Source: Candidatus Chloroploca mongolica (lineage in GTDB: Bacteria; Chloroflexota; Chloroflexia; Chloroflexales; Chloroflexaceae). Taken from it: DNA of 64,000 bases. Under the pieces are notes generated by a model, which saw only the letters and a list, made by a program, of their open reading frames with translations, made no database searches and was not told the origin of the DNA. Shown here in pieces: positions 9,871-19,542 of this stretch (position 1 is its first letter; every line of letters begins with the position of its first letter). The DNA is taken from the NCBI RefSeq assembly GCF_004762035.2, contig NZ_SIJK02000001.1, positions 191,435-255,434 of the forward strand, read 5' to 3'. A program made the position numbers and the translations under genes.

Positions 9871-9980
9871 GGGGCCTCTCTCAACCGATGCGTTGCCGAT
9901 GGGGCAGGCATCACAAAAGGGTAGCTATGTTTTGCTCTTCTTCTATTATAGCGCACCAGGGCCAATCCTTTGCCAGGCGC

Positions 9981-12734
9981 ATGCGCTATGTCTTGCCCTG
10001 GCTGGTCATGTGTTTGGTGCTCGTGGCGAGTCTCGGGTACGCGGTGCCGGGACAGGCGCAGCCCGGCGTTGATCGCTTCGTGCCGGGGGCGCGTCCTCCC
10101 CGGTCTTTCCCCACCCTTCAGATCTTTGATGGTGAACGCGAACCCGCGTCGTCGGTCGTGACGTGTCGTCAGGTGCTGGCTGATCCGCAGGTGAATCTGG
10201 CGGCTGAAACGTCACCGTGGAAGGAATACCGTGGAGAGCGTGGTTTTTCGGATGCTGCACCGTTTTCGGGCTTGCAGAGCCTTATTTTGACGCCAACGCA
10301 GGCGGTGGCGGCGACGGGACAGCTCGTTACGTTGCCTGTCGGGGTGACTGAACTCTATGGGGCGTTGCAATACCGCTATGCACGCGGTTCAACCAGCCCT
10401 GGCGATCAGTTGCAGATCGCCTTGTTTGCGTCGGAGGATGGTGTGGCGAGCGAGCCGCCCCTGGTGACGGTGAAGACGCGTGAGGTGGCGCAGGATGATG
10501 ATGCGACCTGGCGTTTGTTCGAGTGGGAGGTGCTTGATGCCGATGTGCTGGCCGAACTGCGGAGCCGTGGTCGCTTTGTCTTTGTGGTACAGACCATCCG
10601 CACCAATCAGACGCTGGCGCAGCAACTCTCGCTTGACGATCTGCGGGCCAATGTCTGTTTTCCCGCCACGAGCCTGTCCGGGCAGGTGCGCACGAGTGAG
10701 GGTGGCGTCGCGAACGCCCTGGTGCTCTTGCTTCGGTCTGATGCGACAGGGTCGGCCGTGCTTGCCAGCACGCGCAGCGATGCGAATGGGAGCTATCGTT
10801 TTGTTGGGGTGCCGCCGCTGGTTGCGGGTAATCGGTATCAGATCTGGTATCGTGATGTGCCTGCGGCACCGCCACGCCTGCCGGGGCGAACAGGCTTCTG
10901 GGCTGGGCCACGACTGACGAGCCTGCCCGAAGGGGGCAGCGTAACCGGGCTTGATCTGGATGTCACCGGGGTGACGCTGCTTGAACCGGCTTCGTATACG
11001 ACAACCGTGGCGACCGATGCCGCACCAGTCGTGCTACGCTGGCAAGGACGGGCGACTGCGGGCACCTTTCACCAGGTGTGTGTCTATGATCCAGCGCGCG
11101 GTGATCCCACGACGGGTTTACCGGTGCAGGTCTGTGGGCCAGTGCGTGCGGCGGATCGTGAACCACTGAGCTTTGCGTTGAGTCCGGCCAGTTTTGCTGA
11201 TGTTCCAGCCTTTGCTTTCACCTATGGGCGCAGTTACCGCTGGTATGTCGTGATCTATGCCGGCGATCCGCGGCTCAACCCGACCGTTGAGTATGGCTAC
11301 AGCCAGGCCGAGCGGGCGCTGACTTTGTTGCCTGCTCCAGCGCCCCCGTTCGAGCCGCCGCCTCCAGCTGAGCCAGGCGAGCCGGATAGTGCTACGAGCG
11401 ACGCCGCCTGGACCTTGCTGATCTATCTGGCGGGCGACAATATGTTGGGTGACGGAACGAGGGTGCCCTGGGGAGTCTTGCCCGCGCAGCAACTTGCCTG
11501 GTTGCCAGCGCTGGCAACGGCCTACCCGCAGGTCAACCTGATCAGCCTGGCTGACTATTATGGCCCCCGGGGGGCCGAGCTTTGTGTGTACGCAGCGCAG
11601 ACGCCACCGGATTGTCGTGCGCGTGGTGAGATCAACAGTGCCGATCCTGCGACGCTCGCCGCTTTCATTGCCGCTGGGCGTGCGCGGTACCCGGCAACGC
11701 GCACGGCACTGTTGCTGATCACCCCGGCCCAGGCGGCGGGTTGGCTAGCGCTTGACGAACATCCGGGGGAGCATGAAACCCCAGCCGCCCTCAATCTCGA
11801 CGATCTCCAGGCTGCCTATCGCGCTGCGGGACTTGAAGGGGAGGGCAACCTTGACCTGGTGATCTATCAGGCTCCGGTGATGGGCAGCATCGACGTGCTT
11901 GCGGCGACGGCCCCGTATGCGCAGGCGATGGTCGGTTCATCGGATCAGATGTGGCAGATAACCCCGTGGCAAGGGTTGCTGAGCATCCTGGAAGGGGCAG
12001 GGCGTGACGAGCTACCAGTGGTTGCAACACGCGTGGTGGAGGCGTACGCAGCCGCGGCAGGCCCGGAACGAGCGTTTAGTCTCGTCGCGTATGATCTGCG
12101 TCGCAGCGAAGCTTTCCTCGCCCAGGTTGAGAGCTTTGCGCTGGCCCTGCGCACCGAACTTACGACGACGAGCGCGGCGACGCGTCCTGCGTTACGTGAA
12201 GCACTGCGCCAAACACAGGTGTATGACTCATCGGGAAATGGGCTGATTCATGCGTTGAATCTAGGGAATGATCGAATTGCGGCGCAAGAAGATGCGCTGA
12301 TCGACCTCTACAGCCTAGCGGTTGAGGTCGCGGCGATCGAGACGGCCTCGGATACCGTGCGAACAGCGGCTGAGACGTTGATTGTCTGGCTTGAGGATGC
12401 GGCCCAAACCCCGGTGTTGAGCCATCGAGCCAATGCAGGCACGAGCATAACGGGCTTTTCCATCGATTTTCCGAAGGCGCGCGGTCTCGCAATCTTTTTT
12501 CCTTCAGGCGAGCGACTTGGTCAACAACAGGCACTGTTTGAACAGTATGTCTTTGATCGGCCTGACAGTCAAACGAGTCAGCGTGAATGGGCGCGACTGC
12601 TGACAACCTATCTCGAACCAATCCCCGGGCGGGGGCCGGGGGGCATTACCGAGGGCACGGGCGGCATCCGTGCCTTGCCGATGCCTGGAGGGTTACAGCG
12701 ACCATTCATCTATGTGCCGGTCGTAGAGCGATAG
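9981..12734 (+). CDS. Secreted clostripain-like (C11 family) protein, catalytically degenerate
   Basis: From the ATG at 9981 (917 aa) the protein opens with a signal peptide (about residues 1-26, cleavage after GQA). Next come a beta-rich region, a carboxypeptidase-regulatory-like domain (around LSGQVRT to YQIWYRD) and a C-terminal region from about residue 474 (WTLLIYLAGDN) that follows the C11/clostripain layout. Where family members have the catalytic His in HGxGW this protein reads QAAGW (about residue 583), and where they have DxCxM it reads QAPVMG (about 629). Both catalytic residues therefore appear replaced. It is probably an exported binding or scaffold protein. The HEAT-repeat gene starts 36 bases downstream. 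Confidence 0.72.
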   Translation: MRYVLPWLVMCLVLVASLGYAVPGQAQPGVDRFVPGARPPRSFPTLQIFDGEREPASSVVTCRQVLADPQVNLAAETSPWKEYRGERGFSDAAPFSGLQSLILTPTQAVAATGQLVTLPVGVTELYGALQYRYARGSTSPGDQLQIALFASEDGVASEPPLVTVKTREVAQDDDATWRLFEWEVLDADVLAELRSRGRFVFVVQTIRTNQTLAQQLSLDDLRANVCFPATSLSGQVRTSEGGVANALVLLLRSDATGSAVLASTRSDANGSYRFVGVPPLVAGNRYQIWYRDVPAAPPRLPGRTGFWAGPRLTSLPEGGSVTGLDLDVTGVTLLEPASYTTTVATDAAPVVLRWQGRATAGTFHQVCVYDPARGDPTTGLPVQVCGPVRAADREPLSFALSPASFADVPAFAFTYGRSYRWYVVIYAGDPRLNPTVEYGYSQAERALTLLPAPAPPFEPPPPAEPGEPDSATSDAAWTLLIYLAGDNMLGDGTRVPWGVLPAQQLAWLPALATAYPQVNLISLADYYGPRGAELCVYAAQTPPDCRARGEINSADPATLAAFIAAGRARYPATRTALLLITPAQAAGWLALDEHPGEHETPAALNLDDLQAAYRAAGLEGEGNLDLVIYQAPVMGSIDVLAATAPYAQAMVGSSDQMWQITPWQGLLSILEGAGRDELPVVATRVVEAYAAAAGPERAFSLVAYDLRRSEAFLAQVESFALALRTELTTTSAATRPALREALRQTQVYDSSGNGLIHALNLGNDRIAAQEDALIDLYSLAVEVAAIETASDTVRTAAETLIVWLEDAAQTPVLSHRANAGTSITGFSIDFPKARGLAIFFPSGERLGQQQALFEQYVFDRPDSQTSQREWARLLTTYLEPIPGRGPGGITEGTGGIRALPMPGGLQRPFIYVPVVER

Positions 12735-12770
12735 CGATGTACGGTCGTGCGATAATTGGTATGAGATGAG

Positions 12771-15700
12771 ATGGGCATGATGCGAGGGTTTTCATTTGGC
12801 CGAAGCTGGTTGCGCATGTGTCGCACCAGGATCGAGGCGCGCTTGTCGAGTGAGCCAGCGTTGCGTTTGATGGAGCCGTTGCTGCGCCTTCCCCTGGGCT
12901 TTGAGGTGGCGACAGAGTACGCCGCGCTCATCGAGACGCCGACGACGCTGGGGTTGGTCGGGCCACCAGCCTCGGGGCGCTCGCTGGCCTTGATGCAACT
13001 TGCGGCGCACTGGGTGGCGCATCCACGTGATCTGCCCTTGCTCTATCTTGCGTTGAGTGACGACGATCTGCTCAACCTCCCCCCGCGGGCGGTGCTCGCG
13101 CGGGCAGCATATCAGGCTGGCTTGCCTGAGCAATTTGTCTCGCATCAGCGCCCCGGCCTGCTCTTGCTTGATGACTGGGAAGGGCTGCCCCTCGCTCGTC
13201 GGGCCATCTGGCAACAGTTTCTCGTTTCGGCCCAGCGAACATGGCCTACCTTGCGGATCGCCCTCACTCTCCCCCTGGGAGAAGCCTGGGACGGGGTGCG
13301 CATCTGTCCGCTTGCTTTGCCCACCGGAACAACCATGGCGCAGTGGCTTGCGCATCTCTTGCCAACCTACGATCTTGCCCCGCTGCTCGCGGCGCTCCAT
13401 AGTGCGCCGCTGGCCCCGGTGCGCGAGAGCCTAGCGGATCTGGCGTTGCTGGCCCTGATCTACCCGCTAGGGGGCATTCCGTCTTCGCGGGCCGCGTTGT
13501 ATGCGCAGGCTTATGCGCTGGCCGAGCCATTGCTTGCCAATTATCCCGTCATTGAAGTGGCAGGCACAGGCCTGCCCAGGCATGGCCGGATGCTGCATAC
13601 GGGTGTCGCGATAGGCCGTCTTCACCTGCGTTCGTATGAACAGGCACGGGTGTTGGCCGATAACGATCCCCATGCGATTACCGATCTGCCGGTCGAAGAG
13701 CGCACGGCTGTCGCGGCTCTGAGCGCTGGTTTGCGCGTTGATCCTGTGCCCCTATTCGAGATGCTTGCGCGTGAAACGGACGACTTTGACAATCTGCGGG
13801 CCCTGGTGGCGTGTGTGCGTGAAATGCCGACCTATGCACCTGGGTTGAATCTGCGCCTGGTGGAATACCTGACGGCTTCTGGGGTTGACGAAGAGCGCCA
13901 GACCTTGCTGGCCCAACTGGCCCCTGTCTTGCCGGTGCTCTTTGTGGCGGCGGCAGCGCATGACGAAGCTCGGACGCTGGCGGCGATGCGGGCGACGGCC
14001 TCGTTGTTGGCGGCACTGCCAACGATCTGGCTAGAGCTTGGAGAACGACCGGGGGTGCCGATCACCCTGCGCAGACTCGCGGCTGACCTCTTGATTGACC
14101 TGGCCCCAACGCCCGAACTGCTTGCGGATGGCGCGTCTGATGCTCCAGGCGCAGCCTATGCCTTTCGGGCGTATGTTGCGGCCTGTGTTGATGGAGCAAC
14201 GCGGCAATTGCTTGCGAGCGCACCGCTGCGTGAAGGGTGTGCCGCCCTTCTGACCGACGAGACGATGGGCACGCAGCGCACCCGGGCCGCGCTGGCGCTC
14301 CTCGATGATCCTGCTGTGCCTGAAGAACTGCGGGCCCTGGCCCTCGCCTGTGCCAACCGGCACGATCTCGTTGAAGAGGCGGCGGTCGCCGAGGCGCCCC
14401 TCTTGCGCCGGGCGGCGCTGCAGAGTCTTGCGAACGAGGCCCCATCGGTGGCGTTGCTTGCCTTGACGCGCGTCTTGATGCGGCCAGAGGCCACGCGCAT
14501 TGCACGACGCGAGGTGCTTGAAGTGCTGGCAACGGTTCCACATCCTGGAAGGCCAACGCTGCTCGCCCGAATCGGTGTGAGTGCGGCCTTGCCGCTGACA
14601 ACCCAGCTTGATGCGCTTGGCTTGCTTGCCCGGCAGAGCGGCGCTCCCAGCGTTGCACTGTTGCAGCGCCTGCTGATGCGCCCAGATTTGCCCCTTGTAC
14701 TCCGCGTACGTGCCGCCGAGCATCTCGCGTCACGCGGCCTCCCGGAACTTGGGCCAATGTGGGTGGCTCTGCTTACGGGTGATGCGCCAGCGCTGCTGAA
14801 ACGGGTTGCGGCCCTGGCGCTTGGCGACGTGGGTACGCATCCTGCCCGTGGTGCAACTGCGGCATTCGCGTTGCGGAGAGCATTGCAGCGAGCGATCCTT
14901 GATCCACGGCTTGCCTCGGTCATCGTTGAAGCTCTGGGCAAAACCGGCGACCAAACAGCGCTGTCGATCTTCACCGCACTGCTTGCGCCTTCGTTCATCA
15001 CTGTGCTTGACGCGCACTGGCAACGGGTTGCCCCCGCACTCACCCAGACTCCGGCCCTGGCCTGGCCTGACCTGCCGTTACCGGCCTCAGTCCAGCGGAT
15101 CCTGGCCGAGGCGCTGGCCGACAACCCCCGCTTGACGCACCCGGCAACCCGGTTTGCGGCGATGGTAGAGGCGCAGGCGGAACATGTGGCGCTGGCAGCA
15201 ATTAGCGGGATGGCGCATCTGGCTCATACGGTGGGGATGCGCGAGCAAGTTGTGACCGCACTGCGTCGGGCGCTCTGGGCTGAACAACGACGCGACGTTG
15301 CGCAGGCCATGCTCATAACGCTGGCTCGGCTCAGTCATCCCGTCGAAGAACTGGCGGCATTGTTGCAGGCGACCGAGCTTGATCTGCAGTTACGCTTGAT
15401 GGCGTTGGAGTGGATCGGCAGCGATCCTGCCGTGCAACGCATGTTCGGTGAACGCCTCGTCCAGCATTGCGACGAGCCAGCGATCCGTGCGGCTATGCTT
15501 GAACAGCTTGGTCATCCAGCGATACCGACCACCATTGTTGGCGCACTTGCGCGTGATCTTGGCGAAGACCCTCTGGTACGTTATGCCGCCATTGCCGCGC
15601 TTGGCCGCAGTGGCCAGCGTGACGCCCAGACGAGCCTGCTTGCGCTTGTCCGCGATCCGGCTGAAGCCAACGAGATCCGTTTTGCCGCGCTCGAAGCGTT

Positions 15701-16517
15701 GCCCGCCACGTTGACTGAGGCCAGCATGAGTCAGTTGAGGCACCTGTTTCATCAACATCAAGACGGAGCGTTGGCGCTTGCAATGGCACGTATTCTGGCG
15801 CACAATCGTGATGCAACCGGGCTAGCCTGCTTGCTGGACGCAGTGCAATCCGCCAGTGGCCCGGCGATCCTTGCCGTGCTCGACGTGCTGGGGCCACTCG
15901 ATGCCCCACAGATCACCCCTGTGCTCACCCGGCTCAGCCAACGCTCAGCAGCGGCACCGGCGGTACGTCTGGCGGCGCTTGCGACCCTCTTGCGACGTGG
16001 TGAACAGGACGTGCTGCCATTGTTGCAGCGTTACCTGACTGACCCATCGCCCCCCGTGCGGGTGCAGGCCTATACGCTGCTCGAGGAGTTTGCTCCCGAG
16101 AATTTGCGCCTCGAAGACCCCCTGGATGATCCTGATGCGCCCCTGGTGCTGCGGCTGAAAGCCCTGACCTACCGTGCCGAGCGTACCTTTGATCCTGGCT
16201 GGCTCTGTGCATTGACCGGGAAGAGTGATCAACCGCTCGCGCTGCGTCTGGCAGCGGTCACTGCACTGGCGCGTGTGACCGAGCCGATCGTTGTTGTGAG
16301 GCTCGAAGCACTCTTGCACATACCCCAGGGTTGGCCCGACCATCCTCTGCCCATCATACGGCGGCAGTGCCTGGCAACCCTGGGGTGTCTGGCGCAAGGT
16401 GACGGTGCGTGTGCCGAAGCAGCCCTGGCGACGCTTGCCCGCCTCAGTTGTGAAGCAGGGCCGGTCGCCGTGCAACGGTCATGGGCAAGTGTTGTCTTGC
16501 TAGAGGCAACCGGGTAG
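12771..16517 (+). CDS. P-loop NTPase-like protein with long HEAT-repeat array
   Basis: A 1248-aa cytoplasmic protein. Residues 64-71 read GPPASGRS, a Walker A motif with Arg in place of the usual Lys; a hydrophobic strand ending LLLLDDWEG (about 130-138) fits Walker B. This suggests a STAND/NACHT-like ATPase fold. From about residue 340 to the end the sequence is a long run of alpha-helical HEAT/PBS-lyase-type repeats (for example YAAIAALGRSGQ, RFAALEALPA, VRLAALATLLRRGE). It has no TM helix or signal. It is probably co-transcribed with the degenerate peptidase upstream. Possible roles are signalling or scaffold; the function is unknown. Confidence 0.65.
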   Translation: MGMMRGFSFGRSWLRMCRTRIEARLSSEPALRLMEPLLRLPLGFEVATEYAALIETPTTLGLVGPPASGRSLALMQLAAHWVAHPRDLPLLYLALSDDDLLNLPPRAVLARAAYQAGLPEQFVSHQRPGLLLLDDWEGLPLARRAIWQQFLVSAQRTWPTLRIALTLPLGEAWDGVRICPLALPTGTTMAQWLAHLLPTYDLAPLLAALHSAPLAPVRESLADLALLALIYPLGGIPSSRAALYAQAYALAEPLLANYPVIEVAGTGLPRHGRMLHTGVAIGRLHLRSYEQARVLADNDPHAITDLPVEERTAVAALSAGLRVDPVPLFEMLARETDDFDNLRALVACVREMPTYAPGLNLRLVEYLTASGVDEERQTLLAQLAPVLPVLFVAAAAHDEARTLAAMRATASLLAALPTIWLELGERPGVPITLRRLAADLLIDLAPTPELLADGASDAPGAAYAFRAYVAACVDGATRQLLASAPLREGCAALLTDETMGTQRTRAALALLDDPAVPEELRALALACANRHDLVEEAAVAEAPLLRRAALQSLANEAPSVALLALTRVLMRPEATRIARREVLEVLATVPHPGRPTLLARIGVSAALPLTTQLDALGLLARQSGAPSVALLQRLLMRPDLPLVLRVRAAEHLASRGLPELGPMWVALLTGDAPALLKRVAALALGDVGTHPARGATAAFALRRALQRAILDPRLASVIVEALGKTGDQTALSIFTALLAPSFITVLDAHWQRVAPALTQTPALAWPDLPLPASVQRILAEALADNPRLTHPATRFAAMVEAQAEHVALAAISGMAHLAHTVGMREQVVTALRRALWAEQRRDVAQAMLITLARLSHPVEELAALLQATELDLQLRLMALEWIGSDPAVQRMFGERLVQHCDEPAIRAAMLEQLGHPAIPTTIVGALARDLGEDPLVRYAAIAALGRSGQRDAQTSLLALVRDPAEANEIRFAALEALPATLTEASMSQLRHLFHQHQDGALALAMARILAHNRDATGLACLLDAVQSASGPAILAVLDVLGPLDAPQITPVLTRLSQRSAAAPAVRLAALATLLRRGEQDVLPLLQRYLTDPSPPVRVQAYTLLEEFAPENLRLEDPLDDPDAPLVLRLKALTYRAERTFDPGWLCALTGKSDQPLALRLAAVTALARVTEPIVVVRLEALLHIPQGWPDHPLPIIRRQCLATLGCLAQGDGACAEAALATLARLSCEAGPVAVQRSWASVVLLEATG

Positions 16518-16588
16518 GGGCAAGGGCGGCTTGAGCGCTGTCTGATACCTGGCAATCTAAGGGTGAACAGTTACTTTTTTGCATCCTC

Positions 16589-16617
16589 TTGTGAATCTAT
16601 TGATTACAAGGTATACT
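16589..16617 (+). promoter_or_regulatory. Putative promoter of the Phd-type antitoxin gene
   Basis: TTGTGA (16589-16594), 17-base spacer, TATACT (16612-16617), about 100 bases before the antitoxin start. The leader in between has no other gene. Confidence 0.5.
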
Positions 16618-16717
16618 GATCATCATTCATTTTGTTCATGAACAGCATTCGACAAAAGAACCAGCCTTGGCAAGGCTACAGGTGCAGAGGTCGAATGCGA
16701 AGAAAGGATTGCGGAGT

Positions 16718-16972
16718 ATGTCCAATCAGAACCCGGTTTTATCGCTGGATGTCGATCTGCAACGTGGCATGGTTCCTATTTCGAAGGCAGCCAGTTCGCT
16801 CGCGATGCTGATGAAGCGAGCGCGTGAGCAGAATCAGCCGATTGTGATTACCCAGAAAGGCTACCCGAGCGGCGTCTTGCTGTCGATTGAACTCTTTACC
16901 GCACTGCGCACGATGGCCGAGGCAGCCGAAGCAGCGAAGGGGAAAACTACGGCTGAGCAGACTGACGGCTAA
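16718..16972 (+). CDS. Orphan Phd/YefM-family antitoxin
   Basis: An 84-aa protein with the Phd/YefM pattern: VPISKAASSLAMLMKRA, then PIVITQKGYPSGVLLS and a helical tail. These proteins bind DNA as dimers and neutralise a partner toxin. The ATG at 16718 has GCGGAG five bases upstream. No Doc, RelE or YoeB-like toxin follows; the next gene is a DNA methyltransferase about 350 bases on. It may regulate itself or a distant toxin. Confidence 0.75.
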   Translation: MSNQNPVLSLDVDLQRGMVPISKAASSLAMLMKRAREQNQPIVITQKGYPSGVLLSIELFTALRTMAEAAEAAKGKTTAEQTDG

Positions 16973-17328
16973 GGATAGCCGGGAGGCCTTCTCGGGGAAG
17001 CTAGGTTGGCGTACATAGATGTCTTCCCAAAGACAAAGTGGAATTCAAGGGTAACTGCGCTGTTTTCTGGGTGTTGTCACTCTTTTACCCTCGACTCGTA
17101 GTGCCGACTTCAGTCGGCTGAAAGGGTGTGAGCATCGTTCGCCACCACGTGGTGAACCTTTGGAGTGCCGGCTTTAGCCGGCTAAAGCCGGCACTGCAAA
17201 GCAAACCGTCGCCTTTTCAGACAGCCTCTTAGGAGCGAAGCGTCGCGGGCGTCCCGACGACCAAGATGCTTCGTTTCACAATTTTGACACCTAAGCAATG
17301 TATACGTGCGCGAAGTTGGGAGAAACCA
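16973..17328. repeat. Intergenic region with palindromic GCCGGC/GCCGAC repeats
   Basis: No gene is visible here. 17164-17195 is a perfect 32-base palindrome (agtgccggctttag arms around CCGG), and 17101-17124 is a related sequence (gtgccgacttcagtcggc). A cousin of the second lies at 32969-32995 upstream of mazE. They look like short REP-type dispersed palindromes; the first may also end transcription from the antitoxin gene. Confidence 0.65.
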
Positions 17329-18450
17329 ATGCGACGGCGTGGAGATCTTGAAGCATTGGAGGGCGCTAGGCTTCCCCTAAATGAGATCGTGGAGGGGAAT
17401 TGTCTTGAGGTGCTCACACGCTTGCCTGCACAATCGGTCGACATCATTTTTGCCGATCCGCCCTATCATCTACAACTTGCACAAGAGTTGTTACGACCCG
17501 ATCAAACCGTCGTGGCTGGCGTTGATGACGGCTGGGATCAGTTTGTTGACAGTGCAGCGTACGACCAGTTTACCGAGCAGTGGCTGAGCGCGTGTCGGCG
17601 GGTCTTGAAAACTGACGGTACCATCTGGGTCATTGGGTCGTACCACAATATCTTTCGTGTTGGCAAAATCATGATGGATCTGGGCTACTGGATTCTCAAT
17701 GATATCATCTGGCATAAAACGAATCCGATGCCCAATTTTCACGGGACACGTTTCCAGAACGCGACTGAAACGTTGATCTGGGCCAAAAAGTCAAAAGAAC
17801 AGAAACGCTATACCTTTCATTACCAGGCGATGAAGCATTTCAATGACGAAAAACAGATGCAAAACGTCTGGCATCTGCCGTTGTGTACCGGGGCCGAGCG
17901 GCTGAAGATCGATGGCAAGAAAGCTCATTCGACGCAAAAGCCCGAGGCGCTGCTCTACCGGGTGTTGCTAGCTTCAACGAATCCTGGCGATCTTGTGCTT
18001 GATCCCTTTTTTGGTTCGGGGACAACTGGTGCCGTCGCCAAGAAGTTGCAGCGCAACTACATTGGCATCGAAATTGCGCCGGCCTATATTGAACTTGCCC
18101 GTCGGCGGATCGATAGCATCCCCGACTCAGCGTTGAGCGAGCGTGAGTTGGTGACTCCCTCGCGCCGTCACCAACCACGCATTAGCCTGGGTCAACTGAT
18201 TGAAGCGCACTACCTTGCCGTGGGTCAGCGCCTCTTTTCACGCGATCGGCGCGAAGAGGCGACCGTCAAGGCTGATGGGCATCTCATCTGGCGCGATCAG
18301 CACGGCTCGATGCATCAACTTGCCGCGCTGGCGCAGCAACGCCCTGCCTCGAATGGCTGGGAATATTGGTACTGCGAAGATGACACCGGCAACCTTATCA
18401 GCATTGATGACCTGCGCGAACGCTATCGCCGTGAGCAAGGCCTGGCCTAA
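17329..18450 (+). CDS. CcrM-like DNA adenine methyltransferase (orphan)
   Basis: S-adenosylmethionine-dependent DNA methyltransferase of the beta class. Motif IV DPPY is at residues 43-46 and the SAM-binding motif I DPFFGSGTT is at about 224-232, the circularly permuted order seen in CcrM and HinfI. The C-terminal 80 residues (LGQLIEAHYLAVGQ through WYCED) resemble the extra CcrM domain, so GANTC may be the target (inference). Start 17329 has GGGAGA about six bases upstream; an ATG at 17266 has none. No endonuclease gene is adjacent, so it acts alone, perhaps in cell-cycle or gene regulation. Confidence 0.82.
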   Translation: MRRRGDLEALEGARLPLNEIVEGNCLEVLTRLPAQSVDIIFADPPYHLQLAQELLRPDQTVVAGVDDGWDQFVDSAAYDQFTEQWLSACRRVLKTDGTIWVIGSYHNIFRVGKIMMDLGYWILNDIIWHKTNPMPNFHGTRFQNATETLIWAKKSKEQKRYTFHYQAMKHFNDEKQMQNVWHLPLCTGAERLKIDGKKAHSTQKPEALLYRVLLASTNPGDLVLDPFFGSGTTGAVAKKLQRNYIGIEIAPAYIELARRRIDSIPDSALSERELVTPSRRHQPRISLGQLIEAHYLAVGQRLFSRDRREEATVKADGHLIWRDQHGSMHQLAALAQQRPASNGWEYWYCEDDTGNLISIDDLRERYRREQGLA

Positions 18451-18572
18451 CTTTGTCAGCACCCTGTTATGTTTGCAAATCCTGTGCAAAAAGTTTGCAA
18501 TTGTGGTATGCTATAGCTACACAACAAAGAAACGAGCTTCCCGAAGTTCTAGAAAAAAGGAAAAGCAAAGAT

Positions 18573-19463
18573 ATGGTTGCGATGCAGGTTGAAACAAGCG
18601 CTCGGCACGAAGAGCGGCGTTATAGTGTTACTGAGCGCTATCTGGATGGCCCGCTGGGGCCGACCCGGTACTGGGCTTCGACGCCTGTGCAGGGACTGCC
18701 GGTCGTCTTCATTCATGGGTATGGCGCCCTGATTGACCACTGGCGCAAGATTGTGCGCTCGGTGGCCCGCGAGCACACCTTTTACGCGCTCGATCTCTAT
18801 GGATTTGGCTACTCGGCGCGGCCTGAAGGCCAGCCCAGCAAGGTCCGTTGGGCCGAGCAGATCGCTCATTTTGTGCAAAAGGTTGTTGGTGGACCAGCGG
18901 TCATCGTCGGCCACTCGATGGGGGGTGTGGCGGCAACTGAATTTACCCGGCGTTTCCCTGAATTGACCAGAGCGCTCATTCTCGTCAACAGCTCGGGCAT
19001 GCAACTCTACGAGCGCCCGTTGACCCCGACCGATCAGGTCTTGTTGTCGCTAATCGGCGCCCCAGTGATTGGCGAGACGGTCGCCGGCATCTTTGGCAAC
19101 GAATGGGGGGTGCGTCAGAGTTTGCTCGCCTCGTATCACCGGAAAGAAGCGGTCACGCCTGAGTTGGTCGAGACCTTCAGCGGTCCGTTGCGCCGCTTTG
19201 GGGCCAATTCATACCTTGCGGTCACGCGCTCATCGGTACGCTTTGGCATTGATATGCAACCAGGTGAATACAACGGGCCAACGTTGCTCATCTGGGGGGC
19301 CGAAGACCGCTCGATCCCGCCCTCGGATGCCGAGGCAATCAAGCGGCGGATCTTGCCCCAGGCCGAAATCGCCATTCTACCCGACACCGGCCACTGCCCC
19401 TTCGACGAAACCCCCGAACTCTTCACCGACGCCTTGCTCCCGTGGCTGGCGAAACTTGGATAG
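18573..19463 (+). CDS. Alpha/beta-hydrolase fold protein
   Basis: A 296-aa soluble hydrolase: oxyanion-hole region HGYGA, nucleophile elbow GHSMGG (about residues 113-118), acid within LLIWGAEDRSIP and catalytic His near 273 in DTGHCPFDE. Substrate unknown; the family includes esterases, haloperoxidases and lipases. The ATG at 18573 matches the family N-terminus; a longer frame from 18453 is not preceded by a ribosome site. TATGCT with a TG extension (about 18506-18516) could be its -10 box. It ends in a strong hairpin. Confidence 0.82.
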   Translation: MVAMQVETSARHEERRYSVTERYLDGPLGPTRYWASTPVQGLPVVFIHGYGALIDHWRKIVRSVAREHTFYALDLYGFGYSARPEGQPSKVRWAEQIAHFVQKVVGGPAVIVGHSMGGVAATEFTRRFPELTRALILVNSSGMQLYERPLTPTDQVLLSLIGAPVIGETVAGIFGNEWGVRQSLLASYHRKEAVTPELVETFSGPLRRFGANSYLAVTRSSVRFGIDMQPGEYNGPTLLIWGAEDRSIPPSDAEAIKRRILPQAEIAILPDTGHCPFDETPELFTDALLPWLAKLG

Positions 19464-19471
19464 ATGACGAT

Positions 19472-19516
19472 CTGCCGCCTAAACGGGCCAACTTCGTTGG
19501 CCCGTTTAGGCGGCAG
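19472..19516. terminator. Bidirectional terminator, 21-bp perfect stem
   Basis: Arms 19472-19492 and 19496-19516 are exact reverse complements with a TTC loop. It lies between the ends of two convergent genes (hydrolase stop 19463, Nudix stop 19543), the expected place for a shared terminator. No U-tract. Confidence 0.8.
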
Positions 19517-19542
19517 AACAGTGCGCAACAACGGTCGTTCCC

